64,000 nt of DNA from Pseudomonadota bacterium (lineage in GTDB: Bacteria > Myxococcota_A > Polyangia > Polyangiales > Polyangiaceae): assembly GCA_023431345.1 (NCBI GenBank), contig JAEYWK010000140.1:33650-97649 (forward strand), in the 5' to 3' direction. Below, piece by piece: positions 42,505 to 50,819 of this stretch. The notes below the pieces were generated by a model. It worked only from the letters and a program-made list of their open reading frames with translations. It made no database searches and was not told where the DNA came from. Positions within the stretch are counted from its first letter, which is position 1. Every line of letters starts with the position of its first letter. A program made the translations under genes and the position numbers.

Positions 42505-43980
42505 ATGAACGCACCGAGCAACACCCGGCCCCGCCAGCCGTCCGATCCGGGAGACGTGCTCGCGAGCGGCGATCAGGTGGGGCGCTACCAGCTCATTTCC
42601 ATGCTCGCCAACGGTGGGATGGGTCAGGTCTGGACCGCTCGTCCCATCGGGAGCGGCTTCGCTCGCACGGTCGCGCTGAAGCTCGTGCGCTCCGAAATGT
42701 CGGGCGACGAAAACTACGCGCGCATGTTCATCGACGAGGCCACCGTCGCGTCGTCGATCCACCACCCGAACGTGTGCGAGACCTACGAGCTTGGCCGAGA
42801 CGGCGACCGCCTGTACATGGCCATGGAGTGGGTGGCGGGCGATTCGCTCGCGGGTATTTTGCGCCAGAAAGACTCGCTGGTAGCGCTCGACCTGCGCATC
42901 GCGGCGCGCATCATCGCCGATGCGTCGGCGGGCCTCCATGCGGCGCACGAGACGGTGGGGCCGGACGGCACGCTGCTCGGCGTCGTTCATCGCGATATCT
43001 CGCCGCCCAATATCCTGATTTCGATGCAGGGGCAGGTGAAGGTCAGCGACTTTGGCATCGCCAAAGCGCGCTACCAGCTGCACGAACGCACGAAGACGGG
43101 CGAGGTAAAAGGCAAATTTGCCTATATTCCCCCGGAGCAGATCACCGGCCGCGGCGTGGATCGGCGCGCCGACGTCTACGCGATGGGCTGTGTGTTGTAC
43201 GTGGCCACGCTCGGCTTGAGGCCCTTCGGCAACGGCGCCGGGGCGCTGCCGAAGATCCTGCACAACCGCTACCAGCTGCCGACGGCCCTGCGCGCGGACT
43301 ATCCGCCTGCGCTCGAGGCGATCATCGTGAAAGCGCTCGCGCCTACGCCGGAGGGTCGCTTCGCGACCGCCGAAGAGATGCAGTTCGCGCTGGAGGAGTG
43401 GCTGCTGTCGACGGGGCGACTCGTCACCGCCAGCGATGTCGCCAAGTACGTGAAAGAGCGCATCGATCGCGAGGTGCGCACCCAGGCGGAGACCCTGCTC
43501 TCGCAAAACCGCGTTGCCCCCGAGCAGTTGATGAATCGGTTGAGCAGCCCCAACGCCGACGAGACGCCCACCGCGGGGAGCGGCCTCACCCAAGCTCCCG
43601 CCGCGCTTTGGCGGGGGAAACCGCTGCCCGCAACGCCGGCCCCGGTCGAGGTGGATCCTCACCCGAGCGACGCGACCCTCACTTTCGTGGATACGCGGCC
43701 GCTGCCCGCGGACTCATTGGCTCAGCTGCCGGCGGCGCCGGTCGCGCTATCGCCGCGGCCGTCGGACGCGACGGGCCTGGTGGAATTCGCGCCGATGCCG
43801 GGTTCACGGATCGCGTCGCCCGCTTCCGCTTCCGCTGCCGCAGGGCCGACGGTGCGCCCTGCGCGCGAGCCCGAGCCCACGCCGGCGTTTCGCCGTTCGT
43901 GGTCGGACTATCGCGTCGTGCTCTGGGCTCTGCTGGTCGTGCTGACGCTGCTCACGCTGTGGCGCGCCGCGTCGCCGTGA
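42505..43980 (+). CDS. Ser/Thr protein kinase, C-terminal membrane anchor
   Basis: The 491-residue protein has its kinase domain at about 28-310: ANGGMG glycine loop, ALKLV lysine, VVHRDISPPN catalytic loop, SDFGIAK and FAYIPPEQ. The loop carries HRDISPPN in place of the usual HRDLKPEN, as in many myxobacterial kinases; Asp and Asn are kept. The single membrane helix is at the very end (VVLWALLVVLTLLTLWRA), leaving nothing outside. It is related to the kinase at 50820, and together they flank a cluster of secreted proteins. Confidence 0.9.
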   Translation: MNAPSNTRPRQPSDPGDVLASGDQVGRYQLISMLANGGMGQVWTARPIGSGFARTVALKLVRSEMSGDENYARMFIDEATVASSIHHPNVCETYELGRDGDRLYMAMEWVAGDSLAGILRQKDSLVALDLRIAARIIADASAGLHAAHETVGPDGTLLGVVHRDISPPNILISMQGQVKVSDFGIAKARYQLHERTKTGEVKGKFAYIPPEQITGRGVDRRADVYAMGCVLYVATLGLRPFGNGAGALPKILHNRYQLPTALRADYPPALEAIIVKALAPTPEGRFATAEEMQFALEEWLLSTGRLVTASDVAKYVKERIDREVRTQAETLLSQNRVAPEQLMNRLSSPNADETPTAGSGLTQAPAALWRGKPLPATPAPVEVDPHPSDATLTFVDTRPLPADSLAQLPAAPVALSPRPSDATGLVEFAPMPGSRIASPASASAAAGPTVRPAREPEPTPAFRRSWSDYRVVLWALLVVLTLLTLWRAASP

Positions 43981-44266
43981 AGCGCCGCGTGCGTGCAGCG
44001 GCTAAGGAGTCGAGCCGCCGCAGCTGCGCGTGGCTGGCTCGGGCTTGCGCGAGATGCGCACCACAGTTTGAGCAAGCGTTGCACAAGTCGGTAATGCACC
44101 GCGAGCCCTTTCCTACGTGATCCGTCACGCTCCTACAGCGGAGTTCATCGCAGCATTTCAGCGTTTCCAGCGCAGCGCCCGGTGTCAGGCAGTTGGCACA
44201 TCGCGTGCAAAACGTCCCTCCGAGCACGGCCGCACCTCGCGGCTTCACCTTGGAGGACTCAACGAA

Positions 44267-45412
44267 ATGCTGAAGAAACTGATCGGCGCCGCCCTCATCG
44301 CAACCGGCCTGGGCGCGTGCACCATGGAAGAGCCTACGGCCGAAGAGATGGGCAGCGTGAGCGAAGGGCTCAACACCTGCAGCGTGGGTGGTCTGGAATG
44401 GAAGCCGTTCTTGGCCCACCTCGCCTACGACGCCGCGGAGGACTTCGGGCGTTGGGAGTTCACGACCGATCTCGAGCTCGCGGGCGACCGCCTGCGCATC
44501 TCGCCCGCTGGCTACTCGCTGTGCGCGAGCCGTGGCCGCAGCGGCTGTCCTGCCGTCACCGCCGGTCTCTCGGCCCAAGAGGGCACGACCGAGACCTTCA
44601 GCGGCGGAAAGAACATTCACAGCCCCAACCAAATCCGCAGCATGTTGGTGACGGGCTTTCAAGCGCAGAAGCAGAACGAGGACTACATCGGCTACATCAC
44701 CGATCCCTCCGAGTCGTCTGCCTACCAAACCATGAAGTCGCCGACCCGGACGGGCCTCCCCCACACCGTGACGCTGACGAACTGCGCCGTTACGATCTAC
44801 GACGGTGGCGGCTACACGGGCGCCTCGCAGTGCTTGCGCACCGGCAGCTACCGCATGGCTGATTTGAAGATCGGAAACGACAAGCTGTCTTCGCTCAAGG
44901 TGCGGCCCGGCATGAAGGTCACGCTTTACGAGCACGACCAGTTCGGCGGCGCCAGCAACATGCAAACGGCCGACGTCTATCAGTTCGGCCCCTTCGACAA
45001 CCGCACGAGCTCGCTCGTGGTAAGCAGCAACGACCCCTCGGTCTGCAGCTCCATCGACACCTACAAGGTGAACGTGACCAGCGGCAAATGGACGGACATC
45101 CGCGCCAAGCTCGTCACGCTCGGCTACATGCGCGGTAACGACATCTTGGACGTGCGCATCGACTTGGCGAGCCAAACCATCGACGTCGATCCGTACAACG
45201 TCGACTTCGTTCCGCCGAGCCAGATTGGCGGTACCACCTACGGTGTCGCGGTGAAGTCGGATACGGCCGAGACGTGGCGCTCGACGGACGACCCCTATCC
45301 CTCGATTTTCCCGGTCGGCGCCGCTTGCAAGAAGAAGCCGTTCGGCGGCCTCAACTTCGTCACGGGCTTCGTGAAGTCGATGGGTAGCTACCGCTTCTGC
45401 TACGTCAACTAA
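44267..45412 (+). CDS. Beta/gamma-crystallin-domain lipoprotein
   Basis: The 381-residue protein has a signal ending TGLGACT with GGAGG ten bases before the ATG, which fixes the start. A Cys-containing N-terminal domain (30-160) is followed by a beta/gamma-crystallin domain near 165-250. Both calcium-clamp motifs are complete: NDKLSS and DNRTSS match N/D-N/D-x-x-S/T-S. The last 120 residues are of unknown fold. It probably binds calcium on the cell surface, perhaps for stability or in spore/coat material (Protein S of Myxococcus is the known relative type). A strong terminator follows. Confidence 0.85.
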   Translation: MLKKLIGAALIATGLGACTMEEPTAEEMGSVSEGLNTCSVGGLEWKPFLAHLAYDAAEDFGRWEFTTDLELAGDRLRISPAGYSLCASRGRSGCPAVTAGLSAQEGTTETFSGGKNIHSPNQIRSMLVTGFQAQKQNEDYIGYITDPSESSAYQTMKSPTRTGLPHTVTLTNCAVTIYDGGGYTGASQCLRTGSYRMADLKIGNDKLSSLKVRPGMKVTLYEHDQFGGASNMQTADVYQFGPFDNRTSSLVVSSNDPSVCSSIDTYKVNVTSGKWTDIRAKLVTLGYMRGNDILDVRIDLASQTIDVDPYNVDFVPPSQIGGTTYGVAVKSDTAETWRSTDDPYPSIFPVGAACKKKPFGGLNFVTGFVKSMGSYRFCYVN

Positions 45413-45439
45413 CGCTCGAGCTTCCGAGGTGTGCTCACG

Positions 45440-45475
45440 CAACGAGCCGGCGCAAGCCGGCTCGTTGTCCTTTGT
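45440..45475 (+). terminator. Intrinsic terminator after the crystallin lipoprotein
   Basis: A perfect 12-base-pair stem (CAACGAGCCGGC / GCCGGCTCGTTG) with a GCAA loop is followed by TCCTTTGT. This is the best-formed terminator in the window. Confidence 0.8.
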
Positions 45476-45662
45476 GAGGCCTGCCTCGACGGCGACAGGC
45501 CGGAGCAAGGCGACTCATCAACAGGGGAGGATGTAGGTGCCCGCGTGGCATCCTCCCTGAAGCTGAAGCTTTTCGCGGGCACGCAGGCTCTTAAGTCAGC
45601 GTGGGGAAGCGTCGTTGAACGTCCTAGGGCTGCGCCTGACCTTTCCACCACCGAGGATGACG

Positions 45663-46340
45663 ATGAAGAACGCTTTTGGGACTTTGATCTGGGCTGTGGT
45701 CATCGGCGGCAGCGCCTTGCTGGGCGCTTGCGGCGACGACGACGGCATTTCGAACGGCACGAACGGCGGCGATGCTGCAGGCGGTGACGCTGCCGGGGGC
45801 GAGCCCAGCGGCAGCGGCGGCTCTTCGCGGCCGGATGCCGGGGCCGGCGGACAGGCAGGAAGCCCGTCGACTGGCGACGGTGGCCAGGTCGGTGAGCCTA
45901 ACGGCGGCGCTGGCGGCGCGCTCGAGGGCGGCGGCGGTGCGCCGGATCCGGCGGGCGGCGCGGCCCAGGGCGGCGAAGGCGGGGCCGGCAATCCGCCGCT
46001 CGAGTACGCGTGCACCGCCAACACCATCAATCACCAGCTTTGCTCGGCGTACTCGGCGGCTGCGTGCGAGGAAGAATTCGACTGCGCAACGTGCGTAGCG
46101 GACCGTAAGGGTGAGCGTGAGCTCTTCGAGGAATGCGGCACCTGTCAGACTGAGTTCGACAAGTTCTTCCAGTGCGGAATCGACGCCTTCGAGGCGGGAA
46201 ACCTAGCCGCGGGCGTGGAGTGCGTGCCCGGCTACGGTCCGGACATGACGCTCGACTGCTATGATCTCTTCGAGTCGGCGATGCAATGCGGCGAGTGGGC
46301 ATCGGAGAACGCTTGCCCGGAGACGTGGCCGCTCGATTGA
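45663..46340 (+). CDS. Cys-rich lipoprotein of unknown function
   Basis: The 225-residue protein has a signal ending ALLGACGD and a Gly-rich linker to about residue 115. A 100-residue C-terminal domain holds about ten cysteines (YACTANTINHQLC, FDCATC, ECGTC, VECVPGYG), probably all disulfide-bonded. The second ATG (45663) is used because CGAGG lies six bases upstream. The same Cys spacing style occurs in the 58960 protein (CDACAADEC), but they are not close relatives. Confidence 0.75.
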   Translation: MKNAFGTLIWAVVIGGSALLGACGDDDGISNGTNGGDAAGGDAAGGEPSGSGGSSRPDAGAGGQAGSPSTGDGGQVGEPNGGAGGALEGGGGAPDPAGGAAQGGEGGAGNPPLEYACTANTINHQLCSAYSAAACEEEFDCATCVADRKGERELFEECGTCQTEFDKFFQCGIDAFEAGNLAAGVECVPGYGPDMTLDCYDLFESAMQCGEWASENACPETWPLD

Positions 46341-46395
46341 GCGCGAGCTCACTCACGGCAAGGTCCCTACTGGCGCTCCACGGTTTACCTTAGAC

Positions 46396-48201
46396 ATGGC
46401 ACGAGCACGAAGCTGGCGCGGTTGGATTCAAGCGGCTGTTCTGGCCCTCATTGGGGCCGCCGCGACGCCGGCCTGCTCTTTGCTGTTCGAGGTCGACACC
46501 GATCAGTGCCAAGTCGACGCCGACTGCAGCCGGTTCGGCGACAGCGTGTGCGAAGCGGGCGTGTGCGTGGAGAGCGCGCCCGCCGGCGACGGCGGTGAGC
46601 CAGGCGCGAGCGGCGGCGCGCCCACGGCCGGCGCGGCGGGTGCGGGCGGCGCGGTCGACGAAGAGCCACCGAGCTGCGAGAGCAACGCCGAGTGCATCGA
46701 CGAGCACTTCGGTCAGCCCTTCGTCTGTCGAGGGGGCGAGTGCATCAAGCTGACGACCGAGGAGTGCCCGCTCGTCGTCGGCGCAGGCAACCTGAGGGCA
46801 CAGGCGCCGATCATCTTCGGCGCCTACGCGCTGGCGCCCGATGGCGTCAGCCGCTCGATGGTGACGCGCAACATCGATTTGGCCATCTCCGAGGTGACTT
46901 CGAAGGTGACGGGCCTCCGCGATGGGCCCGACGGCAAGCGCCGAACGCTGGCCGTCGTGGTGTGCAACTCGATGTACCCCGACGTGGCACCCGGGACCAT
47001 CGATCCGTTCATCCCGAGCCTCGATCATTTGCTGGATGACCTGGAGGTCCCGGGCATCATCTCGGCCCTCTCCGCCAAGGACTTGCAGGCCGTGTTCGCG
47101 CAGCGCCTCGATCAAGCGGGGACGTTCGTGATAAGCCCCTACGAGCAGGACAGCGAGCTCGCGGCGCTGAGCGACGGCGGTCGGCTGTGGAACCTGCTCG
47201 GCGCCACCTCCGACCTGGCGGGGGCGTTCGGTCCGCTGCTGGCGCGGACGGACGCCTATCTCCGCGGCGACACCACGTTCCTCAACCTGGGCAGGTCCGG
47301 CGACAAGCTACGCGTCGCCATCGTGATGGCCGACATCGCGCGCGAGACCGACGTGCGTGACGCCCTGCTGCAGCTCCCGGAGCTGGCCGCGTTCGAAGTC
47401 CAACCGTTTCGAATCGAATCGGCCTTGCTGACCGAAGCTCCCGACACCGGAGCGGTCGCCGACGCCTTGCTCGATTTCGCTCCGAACATCATCGTGGCGC
47501 TCGCCGGCTCCGAGTTCATCCAGGGCGTCATGCCCGTGATCGAGGCGGGCAGCACCTGGAGCAATCGGACGAAGTACATGCAGGTGTCGCAGCAGCGGCC
47601 CATGTACGTGCTGGGCGCAGCGATGGCGGCCGAGACCTGGGCGACCTACTCGACCAAAGAGAGCGACGGCGGCGGTTACAAAACCTTGCTCGATCGCATC
47701 GTTGGCGTCACATACGCGTCGGCGGAAGATACCAGCCTGCTCGATACCTACAGCGCTCGGCTCATCAGCGCGAACCAAGACTTGAAGGACGACCCGGCGC
47801 TCCTGCTCGGCACCGAGAACGTCTACGACGCCGCCTACTTGATGATTTACGCGGCCGCCGCCGCCGGCCAAGTGCCGAAGCTGACGGGCAAGGAGATGGC
47901 GCTGGGCATGCGTCGCCTGCTCTCCGGCCCCACCTACGACATCGGGCCCGCGGCGATATCGTCGATCCTCAACGCCCTCGGCAACGGTGAAGACATCGCG
48001 CTGCGTCTGACCGTCGGCGAGGCAGAGTGGAACACGGCGCGCGGCACGCGCAACTCCGTGGGCAGCATCTATTGTCTGAACAACGGCGGCTCGACGTTCG
48101 AGACGATGTTCACGCGCGGCCCCAACTACGACGCCCTGCGCTACGACTCCAGCACCCAGACGCTCAGCGACGAGGCGCTGCCGTGTATCCGCGACTTCTG
48201 A
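46396..48201 (+). CDS. Lipoprotein with type 1 periplasmic-binding fold
   Basis: The 601-residue protein has a signal ending AAATPACS. A Cys-rich spacer (residues 30-130, with QCQVDADCSRFGDSVC) comes before two Rossmann-like halves of the type 1 periplasmic-binding (branched-chain amino-acid receptor-like) fold from about 145 to the end. A lipid anchor and no transporter genes nearby suggest a receptor, not a transport role. Its last 19 bases overlap the protease gene. It may be the sensor of the operon that follows. The ligand is unknown. Confidence 0.78.
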   Translation: MARARSWRGWIQAAVLALIGAAATPACSLLFEVDTDQCQVDADCSRFGDSVCEAGVCVESAPAGDGGEPGASGGAPTAGAAGAGGAVDEEPPSCESNAECIDEHFGQPFVCRGGECIKLTTEECPLVVGAGNLRAQAPIIFGAYALAPDGVSRSMVTRNIDLAISEVTSKVTGLRDGPDGKRRTLAVVVCNSMYPDVAPGTIDPFIPSLDHLLDDLEVPGIISALSAKDLQAVFAQRLDQAGTFVISPYEQDSELAALSDGGRLWNLLGATSDLAGAFGPLLARTDAYLRGDTTFLNLGRSGDKLRVAIVMADIARETDVRDALLQLPELAAFEVQPFRIESALLTEAPDTGAVADALLDFAPNIIVALAGSEFIQGVMPVIEAGSTWSNRTKYMQVSQQRPMYVLGAAMAAETWATYSTKESDGGGYKTLLDRIVGVTYASAEDTSLLDTYSARLISANQDLKDDPALLLGTENVYDAAYLMIYAAAAAGQVPKLTGKEMALGMRRLLSGPTYDIGPAAISSILNALGNGEDIALRLTVGEAEWNTARGTRNSVGSIYCLNNGGSTFETMFTRGPNYDALRYDSSTQTLSDEALPCIRDF

Positions 48202-49262
48202 AGCAACCCCTCGTCATCGCCGTGCTCGGCGCGGTCGCCCTCGGTTGCTCCGACGGCGGGGCGTCGCTCGGCAGCGCCGAGCAGCGCGTGCTCGGCGGGC
48301 AGGACACCGGCTACGAGCACGGCGGCGTGCTCTACGTCTCGACCGAGATCGGCAGCGTGCTCGGCGGCCCCGTGCTCAAGATCGGCAGCGGCTCTTTGGT
48401 GGCGCCGAACCTGCTCATGACCGCGCTCCACGTGGTCTCGCGCAATCCATCGAACATCCCGTTCACGTGTGACAGCAGCGGTAACGAGATCTCCGGTAGT
48501 GAAGGGGCCGCGCTGGGCGGCGTCGTGTCCGCCGAGAAGGTCGCCGTCTACGCCGGTCCGATCCCCGGTCCGGAGCCCGTCGCGCGAGGCGCGAGCATCG
48601 TGTCGACCGGCTCGGGCACGCTCTGCGAAAACGATCTGGCCTTCGTCGTGCTCGACACGGCCATCGACGAAGACTGCTACGAGGTTCATCGCGGCGAGCC
48701 CGCGGCGGTGGGCGACACCTTCACCGTGGTTGGCTACGGCGCGCCCTCAGGGATGGACGTGGCCGCGCGCACCATGCGTGAGGTGCGCGCGCGCGCGGTC
48801 GGCCAGTGGATCCGCACCTTTACCGTCAGCGCGGGTCCTTGCGAAGGCGACAGCGGCGGACCGGCGTTGAACGCGCAGGGCGAGCTCGCGGGCGTGTTCT
48901 CGAGCGTCGCCTCCGATTGCACGAGCGACTCCGCGGCCGCCAAGTACACGGACGTCAGCTACTTCGCGTCGCTCGTCGAGGAAGCGTTCGACGCCGCCGG
49001 AGCAGGCTCCCCGTGGCCGAGCCCCGAGGGCGGGCAGCCGGCGAGCGTGGCCGATGGGGGCGAGCCGGCCGAGCCGCACGCTGGCGCGAGCGCTGGCGGC
49101 GGCAGTGGCGCGCCGGTCGAGAAGCCACGCGACGAGGGCTGCAGCCTGCTGCCGCGTCGTGCGAGCGCCGCGACCACGTCCAGCATCGAAGCGCTCCTGC
49201 TCGGAATCCTCTGGCTGGGCTATCGCCGGACGGCTCGCCGCCGCTTCGGGAGGCGCGCATGA
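48183..49262 (+). CDS. Trypsin-like (S1) serine protease, secreted
   Basis: The 359-residue protein has a signal ending VALGCSD. The catalytic triad is His in LMTALHVV, Asp in ENDLAFVVLD and Ser in GDSGGP, all in standard S1 context. After residue 260 there is a Gly/Pro-rich spacer, then IEALLLGILWLGYRR and an Arg cluster, a MYXO-CTERM-like tail. The GTG at 48183 has GAGG seven bases upstream and overlaps the binding-protein gene by 19 bases. Its TGA overlaps the ATG of the FHA/sigma-54 gene, so the three are coupled. Confidence 0.88.
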   Translation: MYPRLLKQPLVIAVLGAVALGCSDGGASLGSAEQRVLGGQDTGYEHGGVLYVSTEIGSVLGGPVLKIGSGSLVAPNLLMTALHVVSRNPSNIPFTCDSSGNEISGSEGAALGGVVSAEKVAVYAGPIPGPEPVARGASIVSTGSGTLCENDLAFVVLDTAIDEDCYEVHRGEPAAVGDTFTVVGYGAPSGMDVAARTMREVRARAVGQWIRTFTVSAGPCEGDSGGPALNAQGELAGVFSSVASDCTSDSAAAKYTDVSYFASLVEEAFDAAGAGSPWPSPEGGQPASVADGGEPAEPHAGASAGGGSGAPVEKPRDEGCSLLPRRASAATTSSIEALLLGILWLGYRRTARRRFGRRA

Positions 49263-50683
49263 GCGCCGGATCGCAGACCTATCGCCCGCTGGTACCGGCC
49301 AGTCACCCCGAGGCCCTGGAGGCGCTGGTGTACCTGCGTCAGCAGTGCAGCGTGTTCCCCTTGCCGGAGCAGGGGACGGTGCGCTTTGGTCGCGGTCCGA
49401 GCAACGACCTTCGCATCGATGATCCGTCCGTTTCACGGTTTCATTTCGCCCTGCACGTCGGCGATATCATCACCGTCGAAGATCTCGGCAGCTCCAACGG
49501 TACCTCCGTCTTCCGCGGCGAGGTCGACTCGGTGCAAGAAGACACGACCCACCGCGACGAGGCCGAGGCGCGCTTGAACCCCGGCGAGCGCCGGGAGCTG
49601 CGCCCTGGCGACTTCATTCGAGCGGGGGTCGCGCTGATCGTCGTGCAAGCGCCGGTTACGCCCGTCGCGACCAGCTTCGCTACCTCCAGCATCCCGCCGG
49701 CGCCTGCGGGTCGACTCGTGCTGCTCGATCCGGCGATGAAAGCGGCCTACGACATCGCGGTGCGCGCGGCCCAGAGCGGCCTATCGGTGCTGATTTCGGG
49801 CGAGACGGGCGCTGGGAAAGAGGTCTTCGCCGAGACCATCCACCTGCGCTCCAACCGGCGCGACCGGCCCCTCTTGCGCCTGAACTGCGCAGCCTTACCG
49901 GAGACGCTGCTCGAGTCGGAGCTGTTCGGGCACGAGCGAGGCGCCTTCACCGGAGCGACGGCCACCAAGGTGGGTCTGCTCGAGTCGAACGACAACGGTA
50001 CGATCTTCCTCGACGAAATCGGCGAGATGCCGCTCTCCACCCAGGCGAAGCTGCTGCGCGTGCTCGAGGAGAAGAAGATCCTCCGCATCGGCGCGACCAA
50101 GCCGCGACCAATCGACGTTCGCTTCATCTGGGCGACCAACCGCGACCTGCGCGCAGAGGCGAGGCACGGCCGCTTTCGGCAAGATCTGTACTTCCGGATC
50201 GCGGGCGTCGAGTTCTCGATCCCGCCGCTGCGCAAGCGGCTGATCGAGATCGAGCCCTTGGCGCGCCTGTTCTTGGAAGGAGCGTGTCGGCGCGCCGAGC
50301 TCCCCATCCCCGAGCTCACCTCCGAGGCGATCGCCGCGCTTCAAGCGTACTCGTGGCCGGGCAACGTGCGCGAGCTCCGGAACGTCATGGAGCGTGCGCC
50401 CTTCTTGTGCTCGGGCGGCCGCATCACGGCCGACCACGTGCCACGCGACGAGCCCGCGGATTTCGACCTTTTTCCTGCGGAAGACACGGAGACGACCGAA
50501 GTCTTCATCCCCGCCCGGCAGCCGCGCTGGGACGCTGATGCCGAGCGGGCCCGCATCACCCGTGCGCTCGAGCAGTGCGCCGGGAATCAGACGCGGGCCG
50601 CGCAGCTGCTCGGCGTTTCGCGACGCACCCTGATCAATTACCTGGACCGGCTCGACATCCCCCGGCCCAAGAAGAACGGGTAG
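49259..50683 (+). CDS. FHA-domain sigma-54 activator
   Basis: The 474-residue protein has an FHA domain (about 35-115): FGRGPSNDLRIDDPSVSRFH and SSNGT, which binds phosphothreonine. The AAA+ domain (about 150-385) has Walker A GETGAGKE, GAFTGA for sigma-54 contact, Walker B TIFLDEIGEM and the arginine finger region. A Fis-type HTH ends the protein (NQTRAAQLLGVSRRTLINYLDRL). It replaces a receiver with FHA, so it should be switched by a Ser/Thr kinase. A kinase gene is 137 bases downstream. ATGA coupling to the protease gene. Confidence 0.93.
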   Translation: MSAGSQTYRPLVPASHPEALEALVYLRQQCSVFPLPEQGTVRFGRGPSNDLRIDDPSVSRFHFALHVGDIITVEDLGSSNGTSVFRGEVDSVQEDTTHRDEAEARLNPGERRELRPGDFIRAGVALIVVQAPVTPVATSFATSSIPPAPAGRLVLLDPAMKAAYDIAVRAAQSGLSVLISGETGAGKEVFAETIHLRSNRRDRPLLRLNCAALPETLLESELFGHERGAFTGATATKVGLLESNDNGTIFLDEIGEMPLSTQAKLLRVLEEKKILRIGATKPRPIDVRFIWATNRDLRAEARHGRFRQDLYFRIAGVEFSIPPLRKRLIEIEPLARLFLEGACRRAELPIPELTSEAIAALQAYSWPGNVRELRNVMERAPFLCSGGRITADHVPRDEPADFDLFPAEDTETTEVFIPARQPRWDADAERARITRALEQCAGNQTRAAQLLGVSRRTLINYLDRLDIPRPKKNG

Positions 50684-50819
50684 CGTCTGGTGCGCGCAAG
50701 TACGATAGGCGAGGCTGCGGTGGCGCACGAGGTGCGAGCGATGGACGCCGGATTGACGTGCGAGCAGCGTCGAGCTCGGCCAAATCCGTGTCAAACTAGG
50801 AGCGTCTTGCGCGCTGCGA

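Noticed and set aside
43952..45508. 518-residue minus-strand frame opposite the crystallin lipoprotein
   Set aside because: It is the antisense shadow of a well-supported lipoprotein, full of Arg/Val/Ala repeats without motifs or a ribosome site.
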